Source: Streptomyces agglomeratus
GTDB lineage: Bacteria > Actinomycetota > Actinomycetes > Streptomycetales > Streptomycetaceae
Reading direction: 5' to 3'
NCBI RefSeq assembly: GCF_001746415.1
Contig: NZ_MEHJ01000001.1
Span: 2,171,001 to 2,235,000, forward strand
DNA length: 64,000 bases
Shown here: positions 1-8,933 of the stretch, piece by piece
Numbering within the stretch: the first letter of the stretch is position 1
Layout of the letters: the number at the start of each line of letters is the position of its first letter
Notes under the pieces: model-generated
Told to the model about the DNA's origin: nothing
What the model saw: the letters and a program-made list of their open reading frames with translations, nothing else
Database searches by the model: none
Position numbers and translations under genes: made by a program

Positions 1-1289
1 TGCGCGTCCTCGGCGACACGTCCGCCGCGCTCCTCGACCCAGGCGGCGACCGATCCGGCCGCGCCCTTGCGGACGGCGCGTCCGCCGGTGTCCACACCCG
101 ACATCCGGGTGCGGGCGGTGAAGGGCACCCACACGGCGCCCGTGAGCTCGCCCGGGGACCGCTCGCCCAGGCCGTGCGTCTCCTTGGCGAGTACGACGAC
201 GGAACGCCCTTCGGGGGTCTCGTCGGCCAGCGAGGAGAGCCGGGCCGCTTCCGCCAGTTCGGCCTCGGTGACGCCCGCCACCGGGACGAACGCGGTGGCC
301 CGGCGGTCGCCGTGGGTGATGGTGCCGGTCTTGTCGAGCAGCAGGGTCGACACGTCGCCCGCCGCCTCGACGGCGCGTCCGGACATCGCCAGCACGTTGC
401 GCTGTACGAGCCGGTCCATGCCCGCGATGCCGATGGCGGAGAGCAGCGCTCCGATCGTGGTCGGGATCAGGCAGACCAGCAGGGCGGTCAGTACGGTCGT
501 CGACTGCCCGGCGCCGGCGTGGACGGCGAACGGCTGGAGGGTGACGATCGCGAGGAGGAAGGCGATCGTCAGCGAGGCGAGCAGGATGTTCAGCGCGATC
601 TCGTTGGGGGTCTTCTGCCGGGCCGCGCCCTCCACCAGGCTGATCATCCGGTCGATGAAGGTCTCGCCGGGCTTCGTCGTGATCTTGATGACGACGCGGT
701 CGGAGAGCACCTTGGTACCGCCGGTGACGGCCGAGCGGTCACCGCCGGACTCCCGGATGACGGGCGCCGACTCGCCGGTGACGGCCGACTCGTCGACCGA
801 CGCGACGCCTTCGACGACGTCACCGTCGCCCGGGACGACGTCCCCCGCCTCGCAGACCACCAGGTCGCCGACGCGCAGGTCCGTGCCCGCCACCCGTTCC
901 TCGGTACGGCCGCTCAGCCGTCGCGCCACCGTCCCGGTCTTCGCCCGGCGCAGGGTGTCGGCCTGCGCCTTGCCCCGCCCCTCGGCGACCGCCTCGGCGA
1001 GATTGGCGAACACCGTGGTCAGCCACAGCCAGGCGGCGATGGCCCAGCCGAACCAGTCGGCCGGGTCGGCGAAGGCGAAGGCGGTGGTCAGTACCGACCC
1101 CACCCACACCACGAACATCACAGGCGACTTGATCATCGCCCGTGGGTCGAGCTTCCTGACCGCGTCCGGGAAGGACCTGAGCAGTTGCCGGGGATCGAAG
1201 AGACCTCCGCCGACGCGTCCGCCCTCCCCCGGTTCGCGTCCGGTCGGCGCGTCCTGCCGCGGTGCGCGGGTCAAGGTACTGGTGCTCAT
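1..1289 (-). CDS. kdpB: KdpB, potassium-transporting P-type ATPase, ATP-hydrolysing subunit (C-terminus beyond window)
   Basis: Catalytic subunit of the high-affinity K+ pump KdpFABC in the cell membrane. The visible ~429 residues (family length ~700) hold the N-terminal cytoplasmic and membrane region, the actuator-domain TGES motif ([10 protein letters not shown]), the segment [14 protein letters not shown], and the phosphorylation motif DKTGTIT whose Asp forms the phospho-intermediate. The gene reads leftwards and is cut by the window edge, so the rest of the nucleotide-binding domain and any kdpC lie outside. The ATG at 1287-1289 overlaps the kdpA stop by four bases (ATGA), indicating translational coupling. 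Identity is secure; only the 3' end is unseen. Confidence 0.95.
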   Translation of the reverse strand, partial: MSTSTLTRAPRQDAPTGREPGEGGRVGGGLFDPRQLLRSFPDAVRKLDPRAMIKSPVMFVVWVGSVLTTAFAFADPADWFGWAIAAWLWLTTVFANLAEAVAEGRGKAQADTLRRAKTGTVARRLSGRTEERVAGTDLRVGDLVVCEAGDVVPGDGDVVEGVASVDESAVTGESAPVIRESGGDRSAVTGGTKVLSDRVVIKITTKPGETFIDRMISLVEGAARQKTPNEIALNILLASLTIAFLLAIVTLQPFAVHAGAGQSTTVLTALLVCLIPTTIGALLSAIGIAGMDRLVQRNVLAMSGRAVEAAGDVSTLLLDKTGTITHGDRRATAFVPVAGVTEAELAEAARLSSLADETPEGRSVVVLAKETHGLGERSPGELTGAVWVPFTARTRMSGVDTGGRAVRKGAAGSVAAWVEERGGRVAEDA

Positions 1290-2955
1290 GACGCGAGCCC
1301 TTCGGCGAGCGGTCCCAGCGCGAGCGCCGGGAAGTAGGTCAGACCGGTGATGATCATGATTGTGCCGACCAGCAGCCCGCTGAAGAGCGGCTTCTCCGTA
1401 CGCAGAGTGCCCGCCGTCCGCGGCACCGGCCGCTGCTCCGCGAGCGAGCCCGCGAGCGCGAGGACGAACACCATGGGGAGGAAGCGGCCGAGCAGCATCA
1501 CGATGCCGAGGGTGCTGTTGAACCACTGGGTGTCGGAATTCAGGCCCGCGAAGGCGCTGCCGTTGTTGTTGGCGCCCGAGGTGTAGGCGTACAGAATCTC
1601 GGTGAAGCCGTGCGCCCCGGAGTTGGCCGTCGAATGGGCCGGGGTGTCCAGGGCCAGCGCCGCGGCGGTGAAGCAGAGCACCAGGGCCGGGGTGATCAGG
1701 ATGTAGCAGGCGGCGAACTTGATCTCGCGTACGCCGATCTTCTTGCCCAGGTACTCGGGCGTACGGCCGACCATCAGCCCGGCGAGGAACACCGCGACGA
1801 CCGCCATGACGAGCATGCCGTAGAGGCCGGAACCGACTCCGCCGGGCGCGATCTCGCCGAGCTGCATGCCGAGCAGGGTGATGCCGCCGCCGAAGCCGGT
1901 GTACGAGGAGTGGAAGGAGTTGACGGCGCCGGTCGAGGTGAGCGTGGTGGCGACCGCGAAGATCGACGAGCCGGCGATCCCGAAGCGGGTCTCCTTGCCT
2001 CCGTCGCGCCGCCCGCGAGCTCGGGGGCGGGGCCGCCGTGGTGGAACTCGGTCCACATCATCAGGGCGGTGAAGCCGAGCCAGATCGCCGCCATGGCGGC
2101 GAGGATCGCGTAACCCTGCCGGAGCGAGCCGGTCATCCTGCCGAACGTCCGGGTCAGGGCGAACGGGACGACGAGGATCAGGAAGACCTCGAAGAGGTTC
2201 GAGAACGGGGTCGGGTTCTCGAAGGGGTGGGCCGAGTTGGCGTTGAAGTAACCGCCGCCGTTCGTGCCCAGCTCCTTGATGGCCTCCTGCGAGGCGACGG
2301 CGCCGCCGTTCCACTGCTGCGTACCGCCCGAGAACTGGCCGACCTCGTGAATCCCGGCGAAGTTCTGGAGTGCGCCGCACGCGACCAGCACGAGCGCGGC
2401 GAGCGCGGCGACGGGCAGCAGGACGCGGACGGTACCGCGCACCAGGTCCGCCCAGAAGTTGCCCAGCTCCCCCGTGCGTGAGCCCGCGAGACCCCGTACC
2501 AGGGCCACCGCGACGGCCATGCCGACCGCCGCGGAGAGGAAGTTCTGCACCGCGAGGCCGCCGGTCTGCACGACGTGGCCCATGGCCTGCTCGCCGTAGT
2601 ACGACTGCCAGTTGGTGTTGGCGACGAATGACGCGGCCGTGTTGAACGCCTGGTCCGGGTCGATGGAGGAGAAGCCGAGCGAGCCGGGCAGGGAGCCCTG
2701 GACGCGCTGGAGCAGGTAGAGGAAGAGGACGCTCACCGCGGAGAGCGCGAGGACGGAGCGCAGGTAGGCGGGCCGGCGCATAGGCGCGGCGGGATCGGCG
2801 CCGACGGCCCGGTAGATCCACTTCTCCACCCGCAGATGCCTCGGGTGCGGGGAGGAGTAGACGCGGGCCATGTGGTCGCCGAGGGGGCGATAGACCAGGC
2901 CGAGCGCCACGACGAGCGCGAGCAGCTGGAGTACGCCGGCGAGAACGGGGCTCAT
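1286..2955 (-). CDS. kdpA: KdpA, potassium-binding channel subunit of KdpFABC (single-base frameshift at ~1998)
   Basis: Membrane subunit that binds and translocates K+. Ten or so hydrophobic segments are visible, with the family pore signatures [28 protein letters not shown] and GANNNGSAF. The N-terminal part reads in one frame down to about 2000 (ending ELAGGATE), and the remainder ([10 protein letters not shown] onward to 1286) reads in the next frame. Adding one C near 1998-1999 (gcct to gccct on the plus strand) restores GGATEGKETRFG. The break lies in a cytosolic loop and both halves are well conserved, so an assembly indel is the simplest reading; a real inactivating mutation is possible because the operon is also separated from its promoter. 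The start ATG at 2953-2955 follows kdpF by 8 bp. Confidence 0.9.
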
Positions 2956-2963
2956 GACGGGGC

Positions 2964-3053
2964 TCAGAACCTCTCCGGGTACACCAGGGCGAGGACCAGG
3001 TAGCCCAGCAGGGAGACGGCCACGACCAGGCCGACGATGTTCTCGGCAGTCAC
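2964..3053 (-). CDS. kdpF: KdpF, 29-residue stabilising subunit of the Kdp pump
   Basis: A single-span membrane peptide (GTG start, [20 protein letters not shown]...PERF) directly before kdpA. KdpF stabilises the KdpABC complex in other bacteria; length (29 aa), composition and position all fit. Its GTG overlaps the stop codon of the preceding 27-residue ORF (CTGTGA), so the two are probably coupled. Confidence 0.88.
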   Translation of the reverse strand: MTAENIVGLVVAVSLLGYLVLALVYPERF

Positions 3054-3133
3054 AGCTTCGCCACCCCCTTGGCGACTACGGCCACCAGCGCGAACACCGC
3101 GAGCGTGGTGACGACGAAGGCCAGGTCGGCCAT
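3050..3133 (-). CDS. Kdp leader micro-protein, 27 residues, one membrane span
   Basis: Reads MADLAFVVTTLAVFALVAVV then AKGVAKL: a single hydrophobic helix ending in a short basic tail, similar in size and style to KdpF but a separate gene. An AGGAG ribosome-binding site lies 5-6 bases upstream of the ATG (3131-3133), and its stop overlaps the kdpF GTG by two bases. Position as first gene of the operon suggests a second small accessory subunit or a coupling leader. I recall small ORFs here in other actinomycete kdp operons but cannot check. Function unknown. Confidence 0.65.
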   Translation of the reverse strand: MADLAFVVTTLAVFALVAVVAKGVAKL

Positions 3134-3141
3134 CGTGTGCT

Positions 3142-3161
3142 CCTAGCTTGATCTTTAACCT
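3142..3161 (+). repeat. IS left inverted repeat, 20 bp
   Basis: CCTAGCTTGATCTTTAACCT, an exact reverse complement of the copy at 4736-4755. The base outside it differs (T on the left, G when the right end is reverse-complemented to C), so the repeat ends here. Confidence 0.9.
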
Positions 3162-3279
3162 CGGGAACCGAACGGCTCCTCGTACTTGATCACTCGGACT
3201 GGTAACTGCGGTACACGCAGGCGGCCTTCGGCTGAGCATGTGATCCGACCAAGGAACACACAAGCTCAGCACGAAGGCC

Positions 3280-4742
3280 GTGGGGATGAGTCTGTTGCAT
3301 CATGCTGTCCGGCAGGATCCGTTTGCGGAACTGTCACGCTTCCGGGGTGAGTTCTACTCCTGTCTGACCAGGCGTGCGGATGCGTTGTTCGAGCTGGGCG
3401 ACGCCGTGCTGTGTGCGGATGGTCCGGTCAGGTCGCTGGTGGAGCTGTCGCTGGTGGGCGAACACCGTCGCGGGCACGGTGGGCTCTACGACGCCCTGGC
3501 CGCAGGCCGAGTCGATGTCGCCCGGCTGCGGCGGGCGCTGGCCGCGGTGCCTCTGCCGCGGGCGGCGGACAACCAGCTGGTGCTGGCTGCCGACATCACT
3601 TGCTGGCTGCGGCCCGACGCGCACACCTCACCGCAGCGGATCCTGTGCCACACCTACGGGCGGGGCAAGGACCAGCACATTCCCGTTCCCGGCTGGCCGT
3701 ACTCGGTGATCTGCGCGCTGGAGACGGGCCGTAGTTCGTGGACCGCGCCGCTGGACGCGCTGCGTCTGGCGCCGGGCGACGACGCTGCCACGGTCACCGC
3801 CGGGCAGATGCGCGAACTGGTCGAGCGACTGATCGCAGCCGGGCAGTGGAGGGACGGTGACCCGGAGATCCTGATTGTGGTGGACGCCGGATACGACGTG
3901 CCTCGCCTGGCCTTCCTGCTGAAGGATCTGCCGGTGCAGGTGCTGGGCCGGATGCGCTCGGACCGCGTCCTGCGCCGGGCGGCACCGCCCCGCACCCCTG
4001 GCACCCGGGGCCGCCCGCCCCGCCACGGTGGCGAGTTCGTCTTCGGCGACCCCGCCACCTGGGACACCCCCGACGCGGCAACCGTGACCGAGACCCGTCT
4101 CTACGGCACCGCCACCGCCCGGGCCTGGGACAGGCTCCACCCGAGACTGACCCACCGCTCCGCCTGGACGGCCCAGCTGGGCGCGTTGCCCGTAATCGAG
4201 GGCACCGTGATCCGCCTGCAGGTCGACCACCTGCCCAGCGGCGCGACACCCAAGCCGGTCTGGCTGTGGTGGTCGGGCACCGACGCCACCGAAACCGACA
4301 TCGACCTGCTCTGGCAGGCATTCCTTCGGCGCTTCGACATCGAGCACACCTTCCGCCTGTTCAAGCAGACACTGGGCTGGACCTGCCCGAAGATCCGCAC
4401 CCCGGAAGCCGCGGACCGCTGGAGCTGGCTCATCCTCGCCGTCTTCACCCAGCTCCGGCTCGCCCGCCCGCTGGCGGCCGATCTACGCCGGCCGTGGGAG
4501 AAACCGAGCCCGCCCGACAGGCTCACCCCCGCCCGGGTCCGTCGCGATTTCCGGCACCTCCGCCCGAACGCCGCCTGTCCCGCCGAAGCACCGAAACCCT
4601 CCCGCCCCGGCCCGGACGGCCACCAGGACGCAAGAACACCCGGGCAACCCCACGCCACGACGTCCACACAGTCCGCAAAACAGACACCGCGAAACCACGA
4701 CAGAGGAAGTCAACAACCCCACGACCCCGCCGCACAGGTTAA
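3280..4742 (+). CDS. IS transposase, DDE type (resembles the family I recall as NF041680); frameshift near 4611
   Basis: DDE-fold transposase. Visible elements include LVLAADITCWLRP (first catalytic Asp region), ILIVVDAGYDVPRLA (second Asp region) and FDIEHTFRLFKQTLGW (catalytic Glu region). The uninterrupted reading frame runs past the right inverted repeat to 4884, which is abnormal. Adding one C in the run at 4611-4613 switches to the frame giving RPGPGRPPGRKNTRATPRHD and a TAA at 4740-4742, inside the right inverted repeat, as usual for compact ISs. I give the repaired end. Start is GTG 3280 (an ATG at 3286 is the alternative). Confidence 0.85.
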
Positions 4743-4755
4743 AGATCAAGCTAGG
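4736..4755 (-). repeat. IS right inverted repeat, 20 bp
   Basis: AGGTTAAAGATCAAGCTAGG, matching the left end exactly in reverse complement. The repaired transposase stop codon lies within it. Confidence 0.9.
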
Positions 4756-4894
4756 GGAAGTACGGATTTCTCTGACCCCCCGAGGAAATCGCCTCCAGGA
4801 GCGGCCGGGCCGTCCGTTGACACGTCCCATACGGCCACGGGCGCCGCCCTGATGAGATCCATACGCGCCCCGCCACCGCCCTGACCGGCAAAAA
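4756..4894. other. Probable former promoter region of the kdp operon, now beyond the IS
   Basis: Non-coding stretch between the IS and the terminator of the DUF3710 gene. Before the insertion it was directly upstream of the leftward kdp genes, so the kdp promoter should lie here. I see no convincing -10/-35 pair. Confidence 0.4.
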
Positions 4895-4937
4895 GCCGTT
4901 GGGCCGTACTCCCGGGCGGGGAGTACGGCCCAACGGC
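4895..4937 (-). terminator. Strong hairpin terminator after the DUF3710 gene
   Basis: Perfect 19-bp stem (4895-4913 with 4919-4937) and a 5-nt loop, beginning 17 bases beyond the DUF3710 stop. A run of A on its left (TTTTT on the minus strand) makes it a good intrinsic terminator for leftward transcription. Confidence 0.85.
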
Positions 4938-4954
4938 CACGTTCGGTCCTGCGG

Positions 4955-5725
4955 TCAGCGCACTTCGGTGGTCTCCGGACCGCGCTGGAGCTGTCCCATT
5001 CCGCCGGAGAAGCGCGAGCCCTCCTGCTCCTCCTGCTGGACTCCCTCGGGCACCATCTGCGCGTCGTTCGGCAGCTTGAGGACGATCGGGTCACGCGGCG
5101 CCATCGGCCCCTCGCCCCGTACGACCACGGTGTCCTTGAAGACGTGCTCCAGCACGCCTGCGGCCTCCGGCTGCACCGCGCCCTGCCCGGAGATCACTCC
5201 GCGCAGGAACCAGCGGGGCCCGTCGACGCCGACGAAGCGCACCATCTGCACGCCGCCCGTGCCGTCCGGCAGCTGTACGGGCACCTGGGCCCGCAGCTCC
5301 CAGCCCAGCGGGCCCTCGATCTCGTCGATGACGCCGCCCTGCTGGGTGATGCCCGTCGCGATCTCCTCGCGGACCTCGCCCCAGATGCCTTCCTTCTTGG
5401 GCGCCGCGAATGCCTGGAGCTGTACGGCGCTGTCGCGCAGCACGACCGTCGCCGCGACGATCGCGTCGCCCGCGACCTCGACCCGCAGTTCCATGCCCTC
5501 GACTCCGGGCACGAACATGCCGCCCAGGTCGACCCGGCCCTCGCCGGGCTCCATCACCTCGGACACGTCCCACGGACCGTCCGGGCGGGGTGCCGGCGGC
5601 AGGTTCACCCTGCGTACCGACCCGTCGCCGTCCGCGGCCTCGTCAGGCTCGACGTCGTCGACGACCTGCTCGGCCTCGCCCGCCACATCCGCGGCGGATT
5701 CGCTCTTCTTGCGACGTCCGAACAC
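4955..5725 (-). CDS. DUF3710 family protein
   Basis: 256 residues: a charged, flexible N-terminus (FGRRKKSES followed by Glu/Asp-rich sequence to about residue 45), then a compact domain with WDVSEV, DLGGMFVPGVEGMELRVEV and GPRWFLRGVISG, typical of the actinobacterial DUF3710 family. No membrane span or signal peptide. GTG at 5723-5725 is chosen because the family begins with the FGRRKK motif. It lies one base after dut on the same strand, the usual order in Streptomyces, so the two are co-transcribed. Molecular function unknown. Confidence 0.85.
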   Translation of the reverse strand: MFGRRKKSESAADVAGEAEQVVDDVEPDEAADGDGSVRRVNLPPAPRPDGPWDVSEVMEPGEGRVDLGGMFVPGVEGMELRVEVAGDAIVAATVVLRDSAVQLQAFAAPKKEGIWGEVREEIATGITQQGGVIDEIEGPLGWELRAQVPVQLPDGTGGVQMVRFVGVDGPRWFLRGVISGQGAVQPEAAGVLEHVFKDTVVVRGEGPMAPRDPIVLKLPNDAQMVPEGVQQEEQEGSRFSGGMGQLQRGPETTEVR

Positions 5726-5726
5726 G

Positions 5727-6242
5727 TCACTGTCCTTCCCGGTCGGATACGACCGATGCGTATCGATTCCCACCCGCCCGGCCGTCCACGGCGGCATGCC
5801 CGCCGGTGGAACCGAAGCCCCCCTCGGCCCGCGCCGAGCCGGGAAGCTCCGCGACCTCGTGGAAGCGCACCTTCTCGACCTGCTGGACGACCAGTTGGGC
5901 AATCCGGTCGAAGCGCTCGAACCGCACACTCTCGCGCGGGTCGAGATTGACCACGATCACCTTGATTTCCCCACGGTACCCGGCATCCACCGTCCCCGGG
6001 GCATTCACGAGGGCGACTCCACAGCGGGCGGCGAGACCGGATCGCGGGTGCACGAACGCCGCGTACCCGTCAGGAAGCGCGACAGACACCCCGGTGGGAA
6101 GTACCGCACGCTCGCCGGGGGCGAGTTCGGCGGCCTGCGTGGTCACCAGGTCGGCTCCCGCGTCGCCCGGATGTCCGTACGAGGGCAGCGGTACGTCGGG
6201 GTCGACCCGGCGGATCAGCACGTCTACTGGATTGCGGCTCAC
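5727..6242 (-). CDS. dut: Deoxyuridine 5'-triphosphate nucleotidohydrolase (dUTPase)
   Basis: Hydrolyses dUTP to dUMP and pyrophosphate, keeping uracil out of DNA and feeding dTMP synthesis. 171 residues with all five trimeric-dUTPase motifs: PGDAGADL (1), PRSGLAA (2), GTVDAGYRGEIKV (3, catalytic Asp), RFDRIAQLVV (4), and EGGFGSTGGH (5). GTG start at 6240-6242 overlaps the thioesterase stop by four bases. First two genes of a thioesterase-dut-DUF3710 operon. Confidence 0.96.
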   Translation of the reverse strand: MSRNPVDVLIRRVDPDVPLPSYGHPGDAGADLVTTQAAELAPGERAVLPTGVSVALPDGYAAFVHPRSGLAARCGVALVNAPGTVDAGYRGEIKVIVVNLDPRESVRFERFDRIAQLVVQQVEKVRFHEVAELPGSARAEGGFGSTGGHAAVDGRAGGNRYASVVSDREGQ

Positions 6243-6847
6243 GGGTTCACCTCGAAGGCGCGGGTGCGCCTGACCTGATCGGGGTCGGCCATCGCCGCCC
6301 GGATCTCCTCCGGGCGTCCGTTGTCGATGAAGTGGTCGACCTTGACTTCGATGAAGAGGGCTTCGGCGCGGACCGCCACGGGCCCGTCGGGGCCGCCGAT
6401 GCGGCCGGTCGCCGTGGAGTAGATCTTGCGGCCGTGCACCGCCGTCACCTCGGCGTCGAGGTGCAGCACTGTGTCCACCGGCACGGGACGCACGAAATCG
6501 GTCTCCAGCCGGCCGGTCACCGCGATGACCCGCAGCAGCCAGTTCAGCGAGCCGAGCGTCTCGTCGAGCGCCGTGGCCAGTACGCCGCCGTGCGCGAGGC
6601 CGGGGGCGCCCTGGTGGGCGGGCTTGACCGTGAACTCCGCCGAGACGCGGACGCCCTCGCCGGCGCGGGCCTGGAGGTGCAGCCCGTGGGGCTGGCCGCC
6701 GCCGCAGCCGAAGCAGTGTTCGTAGTGCGCGCCGAGCAGCTCTCCGGGCGGCGGTGCGTCGGGGTGCCTGACCGGGGCTATGGCGTCGGCCGGGGGCTGG
6801 AGGGCCGCGGACCCGGGGGCCGTCTCCCGGGAGTTCTCAGTACTCAC
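6239..6847 (-). CDS. PaaI-family hotdog-fold thioesterase
   Basis: About 202 residues. The core HYEHCFGCGGGQPHGLHL and HGGVLATALDETLG matches the hotdog thioesterases of the PaaI/YbgC-like superfamily that hydrolyse acyl-CoA esters; the Asp/Glu in the long helix (LDETLG) is the usual catalytic acid. The first 45 residues are Pro/Ala-rich and probably disordered. Start is the GTG at 6845-6847. It precedes dut with a 4-bp overlap. The substrate cannot be told from sequence. Confidence 0.8.
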   Translation of the reverse strand: MSTENSRETAPGSAALQPPADAIAPVRHPDAPPPGELLGAHYEHCFGCGGGQPHGLHLQARAGEGVRVSAEFTVKPAHQGAPGLAHGGVLATALDETLGSLNWLLRVIAVTGRLETDFVRPVPVDTVLHLDAEVTAVHGRKIYSTATGRIGGPDGPVAVRAEALFIEVKVDHFIDNGRPEEIRAAMADPDQVRRTRAFEVNP

Positions 6848-6904
6848 AGGCGCAGACCTTACCCGCGCGGGTACACGCAGGTCGCGCCGTGCCAAGCTGG
6901 ATTC

Positions 6905-7363
6905 ATGCAGCCTTCCGCCCCGCAGTACGCAGAACGCCTGACCGCACCCCGCTCCTGGTGGATCATCGCCGGGCTCCTCGGCATCGCGGGCGGGCTGATG
7001 CTGCTGCCCCTGGGACTTCTGCCGATGCTGGGCGGGCTCGTCGCGGCCGGTGCGCTGGCCGCCGCGGGCGTGAGTGCGTACGGCTCCCAGCGGATCCGGG
7101 TGGTCGGGGACGCGCTGATCGCCGGGGACGCCCGCATCCCGCTCTCCGCGCTCGGCGAGGCCGAGGTGCTGGACGCCGAAGAGGCCCGCGCCTGGCGCTC
7201 GTACAAGGCCGATACGCGCGCCCACATGCTGCTGCGCAGCTACATCCCGGGGGCGCTGCGCGTCGAGGTCACCGACCCGGACGACCCGACGCCGTACGTC
7301 TACCTCTCGACGCGCGATCCCGAGGGCCTGGCCGCGGCTCTCGCGGCCGTACGGGCGGCCTAG
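6905..7363 (+). CDS. DUF3093 family membrane protein
   Basis: 152 residues with two adjacent hydrophobic segments near the N-terminus (WWIIAGLLGIAGGLMLLPLG and the following LLPMLGGLVAAGALAAAGVSA), then a soluble domain with RIRVVGDALIAGDARIPL and ADTRAHMLLRSYIPGALRVEV, the conserved DUF3093 core. Divergent from the dut operon with 57 bp between starts, and overlapping the next gene tail-to-tail by four bases. Function unknown. Confidence 0.82.
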   Translation: MQPSAPQYAERLTAPRSWWIIAGLLGIAGGLMLLPLGLLPMLGGLVAAGALAAAGVSAYGSQRIRVVGDALIAGDARIPLSALGEAEVLDAEEARAWRSYKADTRAHMLLRSYIPGALRVEVTDPDDPTPYVYLSTRDPEGLAAALAAVRAA

Positions 7364-8232
7364 CTCCCCAGCTCCCCGCGGCCTGATCCCGGCCCCGCCT
7401 GGGGCAGTACGGGGTTCTCGGGCTTTTCGAGGGGTGGCAGCTCGGGCAGTGCGTCCCAGGGGATCTGCGTGTCGCGCAGGTCCCTGCGGATGCGCTCGGC
7501 GAGTCTTCTGGTGTCGCGGCGGTTCATCACGGCGCCGACTGCGGCGCCGACCATGAACGGCATGAGGTTCGGCAGATTGCGGACCATGCGCTTCATGATC
7601 TGCTGCCGGAGCTGGCGCTTCATCTGCGTGCCGAGCGCCGTGTTGTACGTGGCCGGCTTGGTCACGTCGATCCCCCGCTCCTGGGTCCAGGAGGTGAGGT
7701 AGGCGGTGCTGCGCTGGGCCAGCCCGCCGGGCGGCCGCTGGCCATAGACCTCGTGCAGCTCCGCGATGAGCTTCAGCTCGATCGCGGCGACGCCGGTGAT
7801 CTCGGCAGCCAGCTCGGCCGGCATGGCGGGGGGTACGGGCAGCATGGCCGCCGCGCCGATGCCCGCCCCCACGGTGGAGGTGCCGTTGGCCGCACCCGTC
7901 ACCAGTTTGTCGGCGATCTGCTCCGGGCCGAGGCCCGGGAACTGCCTGCGCAGGGTCGGCAGGTCACGCACGGGAACGCGCGGCGCCAGCTCGATGACCC
8001 GGTCGGCGAGGTAGCCGATACCGGCCTTCGCGCCCTGGCCGCCCTTCCGTACGCCCTGCCGGACAGCCGCCAGGCGCCGGGCCCGCGCTGAGAGCCCTTC
8101 CGCCGTTTCGAGCGAGGCCGGCAGGCCCCGCTCGTCGTCACGTGCGCCGACGGCCGCGCTCACGTCTTGCGGCGCTTCCGGGGCGTTCTTGCGCCGGAAG
8201 CGCTTCTTCCTGGACGGTGTCGCGCCTGCCAC
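7360..8232 (-). CDS. Conserved hypothetical protein, EcsC-like
   Basis: 290 residues: a basic N-terminus, a central Gly/Ala-rich segment (TSTVGAGIGAAAMLPVPPAMPAELAAE) and the helix AAIELKLIAELHEVYG, and near the C-terminus NLMPFMVGAAVGAVMNRRDTRRLAERI. The pattern of a glycine-rich amphipathic stretch, 'EITGVAAIELKLIAELHEVYG', and a late NxLPxxVGAxxGAxxN segment recalls EcsC-family proteins, but this is from memory. No signal peptide. Lies 12 bp after DUF4193 on the same strand. Function unknown. Confidence 0.7.
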   Translation of the reverse strand: MAGATPSRKKRFRRKNAPEAPQDVSAAVGARDDERGLPASLETAEGLSARARRLAAVRQGVRKGGQGAKAGIGYLADRVIELAPRVPVRDLPTLRRQFPGLGPEQIADKLVTGAANGTSTVGAGIGAAAMLPVPPAMPAELAAEITGVAAIELKLIAELHEVYGQRPPGGLAQRSTAYLTSWTQERGIDVTKPATYNTALGTQMKRQLRQQIMKRMVRNLPNLMPFMVGAAVGAVMNRRDTRRLAERIRRDLRDTQIPWDALPELPPLEKPENPVLPQAGPGSGRGELGS

Positions 8233-8244
8233 GGCCGGCCCGGC

Positions 8245-8541
8245 CTAGTCGCAGTCGCGGCAGATCGGCTGGCCGTTCTTCTCCCTGGCCAGCTGGCTGC
8301 GGTGGTGCACCAGGAAGCAACTCATGCAGGTGAACTCGTCGGCCTGCTTGGGCAGGACGCGAACGGCGAGCTCTTCGTTGGACAGGTCGGCGCCGGGCAG
8401 TTCAAGCCCTTCCGCCGCCTCGAATTCGTCCACGTCAACGGCCGATGCCGTCTTGTCGCTCCGCCGTGCCTTGAGCTCTTCAAGGCTGTCGGAATCGACG
8501 TCGTCATCGGTCTTGCGTGGGGTGTCGTAATCCGTTGCCAC
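8245..8541 (-). CDS. DUF4193 zinc-finger-like small acidic protein
   Basis: 98 residues, strongly acidic in the first 70 (DDDVDSDSLEELKARR...), ending in a CMSC...CRDC four-cysteine cluster (FTCMSCFLVHHRSQLAREK, then CRDCD) that could bind zinc. This is the actinobacterial DUF4193 family; an acidic arm with a C-terminal ribbon suggests an RNA-polymerase- or nucleic-acid-associated role, but that is inference. ATG at 8539-8541. Confidence 0.85.
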   Translation of the reverse strand: MATDYDTPRKTDDDVDSDSLEELKARRSDKTASAVDVDEFEAAEGLELPGADLSNEELAVRVLPKQADEFTCMSCFLVHHRSQLAREKNGQPICRDCD

Positions 8542-8663
8542 TGTCGCTCTCCCCCTCTGGGTAGTTGCGGTGTCTCAGCGCACGTAACGCGTGAGAGGCC
8601 GGACTTGTGCCCGACCTGAGGCGGAGATTTTGCCTCACATCAAGGTCTGTTACTCAATCGACA

Positions 8664-8696
8664 CCCAACCGATCCCCTCAGGGGTGATCGGTTGGG
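8664..8696. terminator. Perfect hairpin between DUF4193 and cutS
   Basis: An 11-bp perfect arm pair (8664-8674 with 8686-8696, cccaaccgatc/gatcggttggg) with additional inner pairing. Likely a terminator, though its distance of ~240 bp from cutS leaves a regulatory role open. Confidence 0.5.
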
Positions 8697-8784
8697 ATGG
8701 CGATCGGGACCGTACACGGTCCGAATGTCGCACTTCACGAGCGCCACCTCGTGTACTTCCCGTTATCGCACCCCCTGGAAACCC

Positions 8785-8813
8785 GGACTTTTCCCGGTTT
8801 TCCGGGGAAGTCC
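8785..8813 (-). terminator. Hairpin downstream of cutS
   Basis: GGACTT...CCGG pairs with CCGG...AAGTCC over about 11 bp, 120 bases past the cutS stop. Probable end of the cutRS transcript. Confidence 0.5.
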
Positions 8814-8933
8814 ACGATCACGGAGAGTGCGGTCCGGGAATTCGAGTCTGTGATCGAACACACACAGACCACCTGGTGTCGCGTCCCGAAAATTCCGCTT
8901 AAAGCGAACAGCCGCGTGGCTGCGCGAAACATC

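Larger units (their letters stand above)
3142..4755. mobile_element. Insertion sequence (~1.6 kb, DDE transposase) inserted just upstream of the kdp operon
   Basis: Bounded by perfect 20-bp inverted repeats (3142-3161 and 4736-4755) around a single transposase gene on the plus strand. The outermost CTAG of each repeat is palindromic and may be a 4-bp target duplication, leaving 15-bp true inverted repeats; removing the element with one CTAG rebuilds CCCCTAGGAGCACACG before the leader ATG, a natural ribosome-binding region. The insertion therefore leaves the Shine-Dalgarno sequence of the first kdp gene intact but moves any promoter 1.6 kb away. The transposase points opposite to kdp. Confidence 0.88.
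8542..8933. other. Intergenic region between DUF4193 and cutS
   Basis: 392 bp with no convincing gene. It contains the DUF4193 promoter side on the left and two hairpins (8664-8696 and 8785-8813) downstream of cutS. Third-position bias is absent in all frames. Confidence 0.6.

Noticed and set aside
3134..3141. A target duplication flanking the full 20-bp IS repeats
   Set aside because: The bases outside the 20-bp repeats do not match; the only reasonable duplication is the palindromic CTAG within them.
4743..4884. C-terminal extension of the transposase beyond the right inverted repeat
   Set aside because: The extension arises from the frameshift at ~4611. The repaired frame stops inside the inverted repeat and keeps the family's basic tail.
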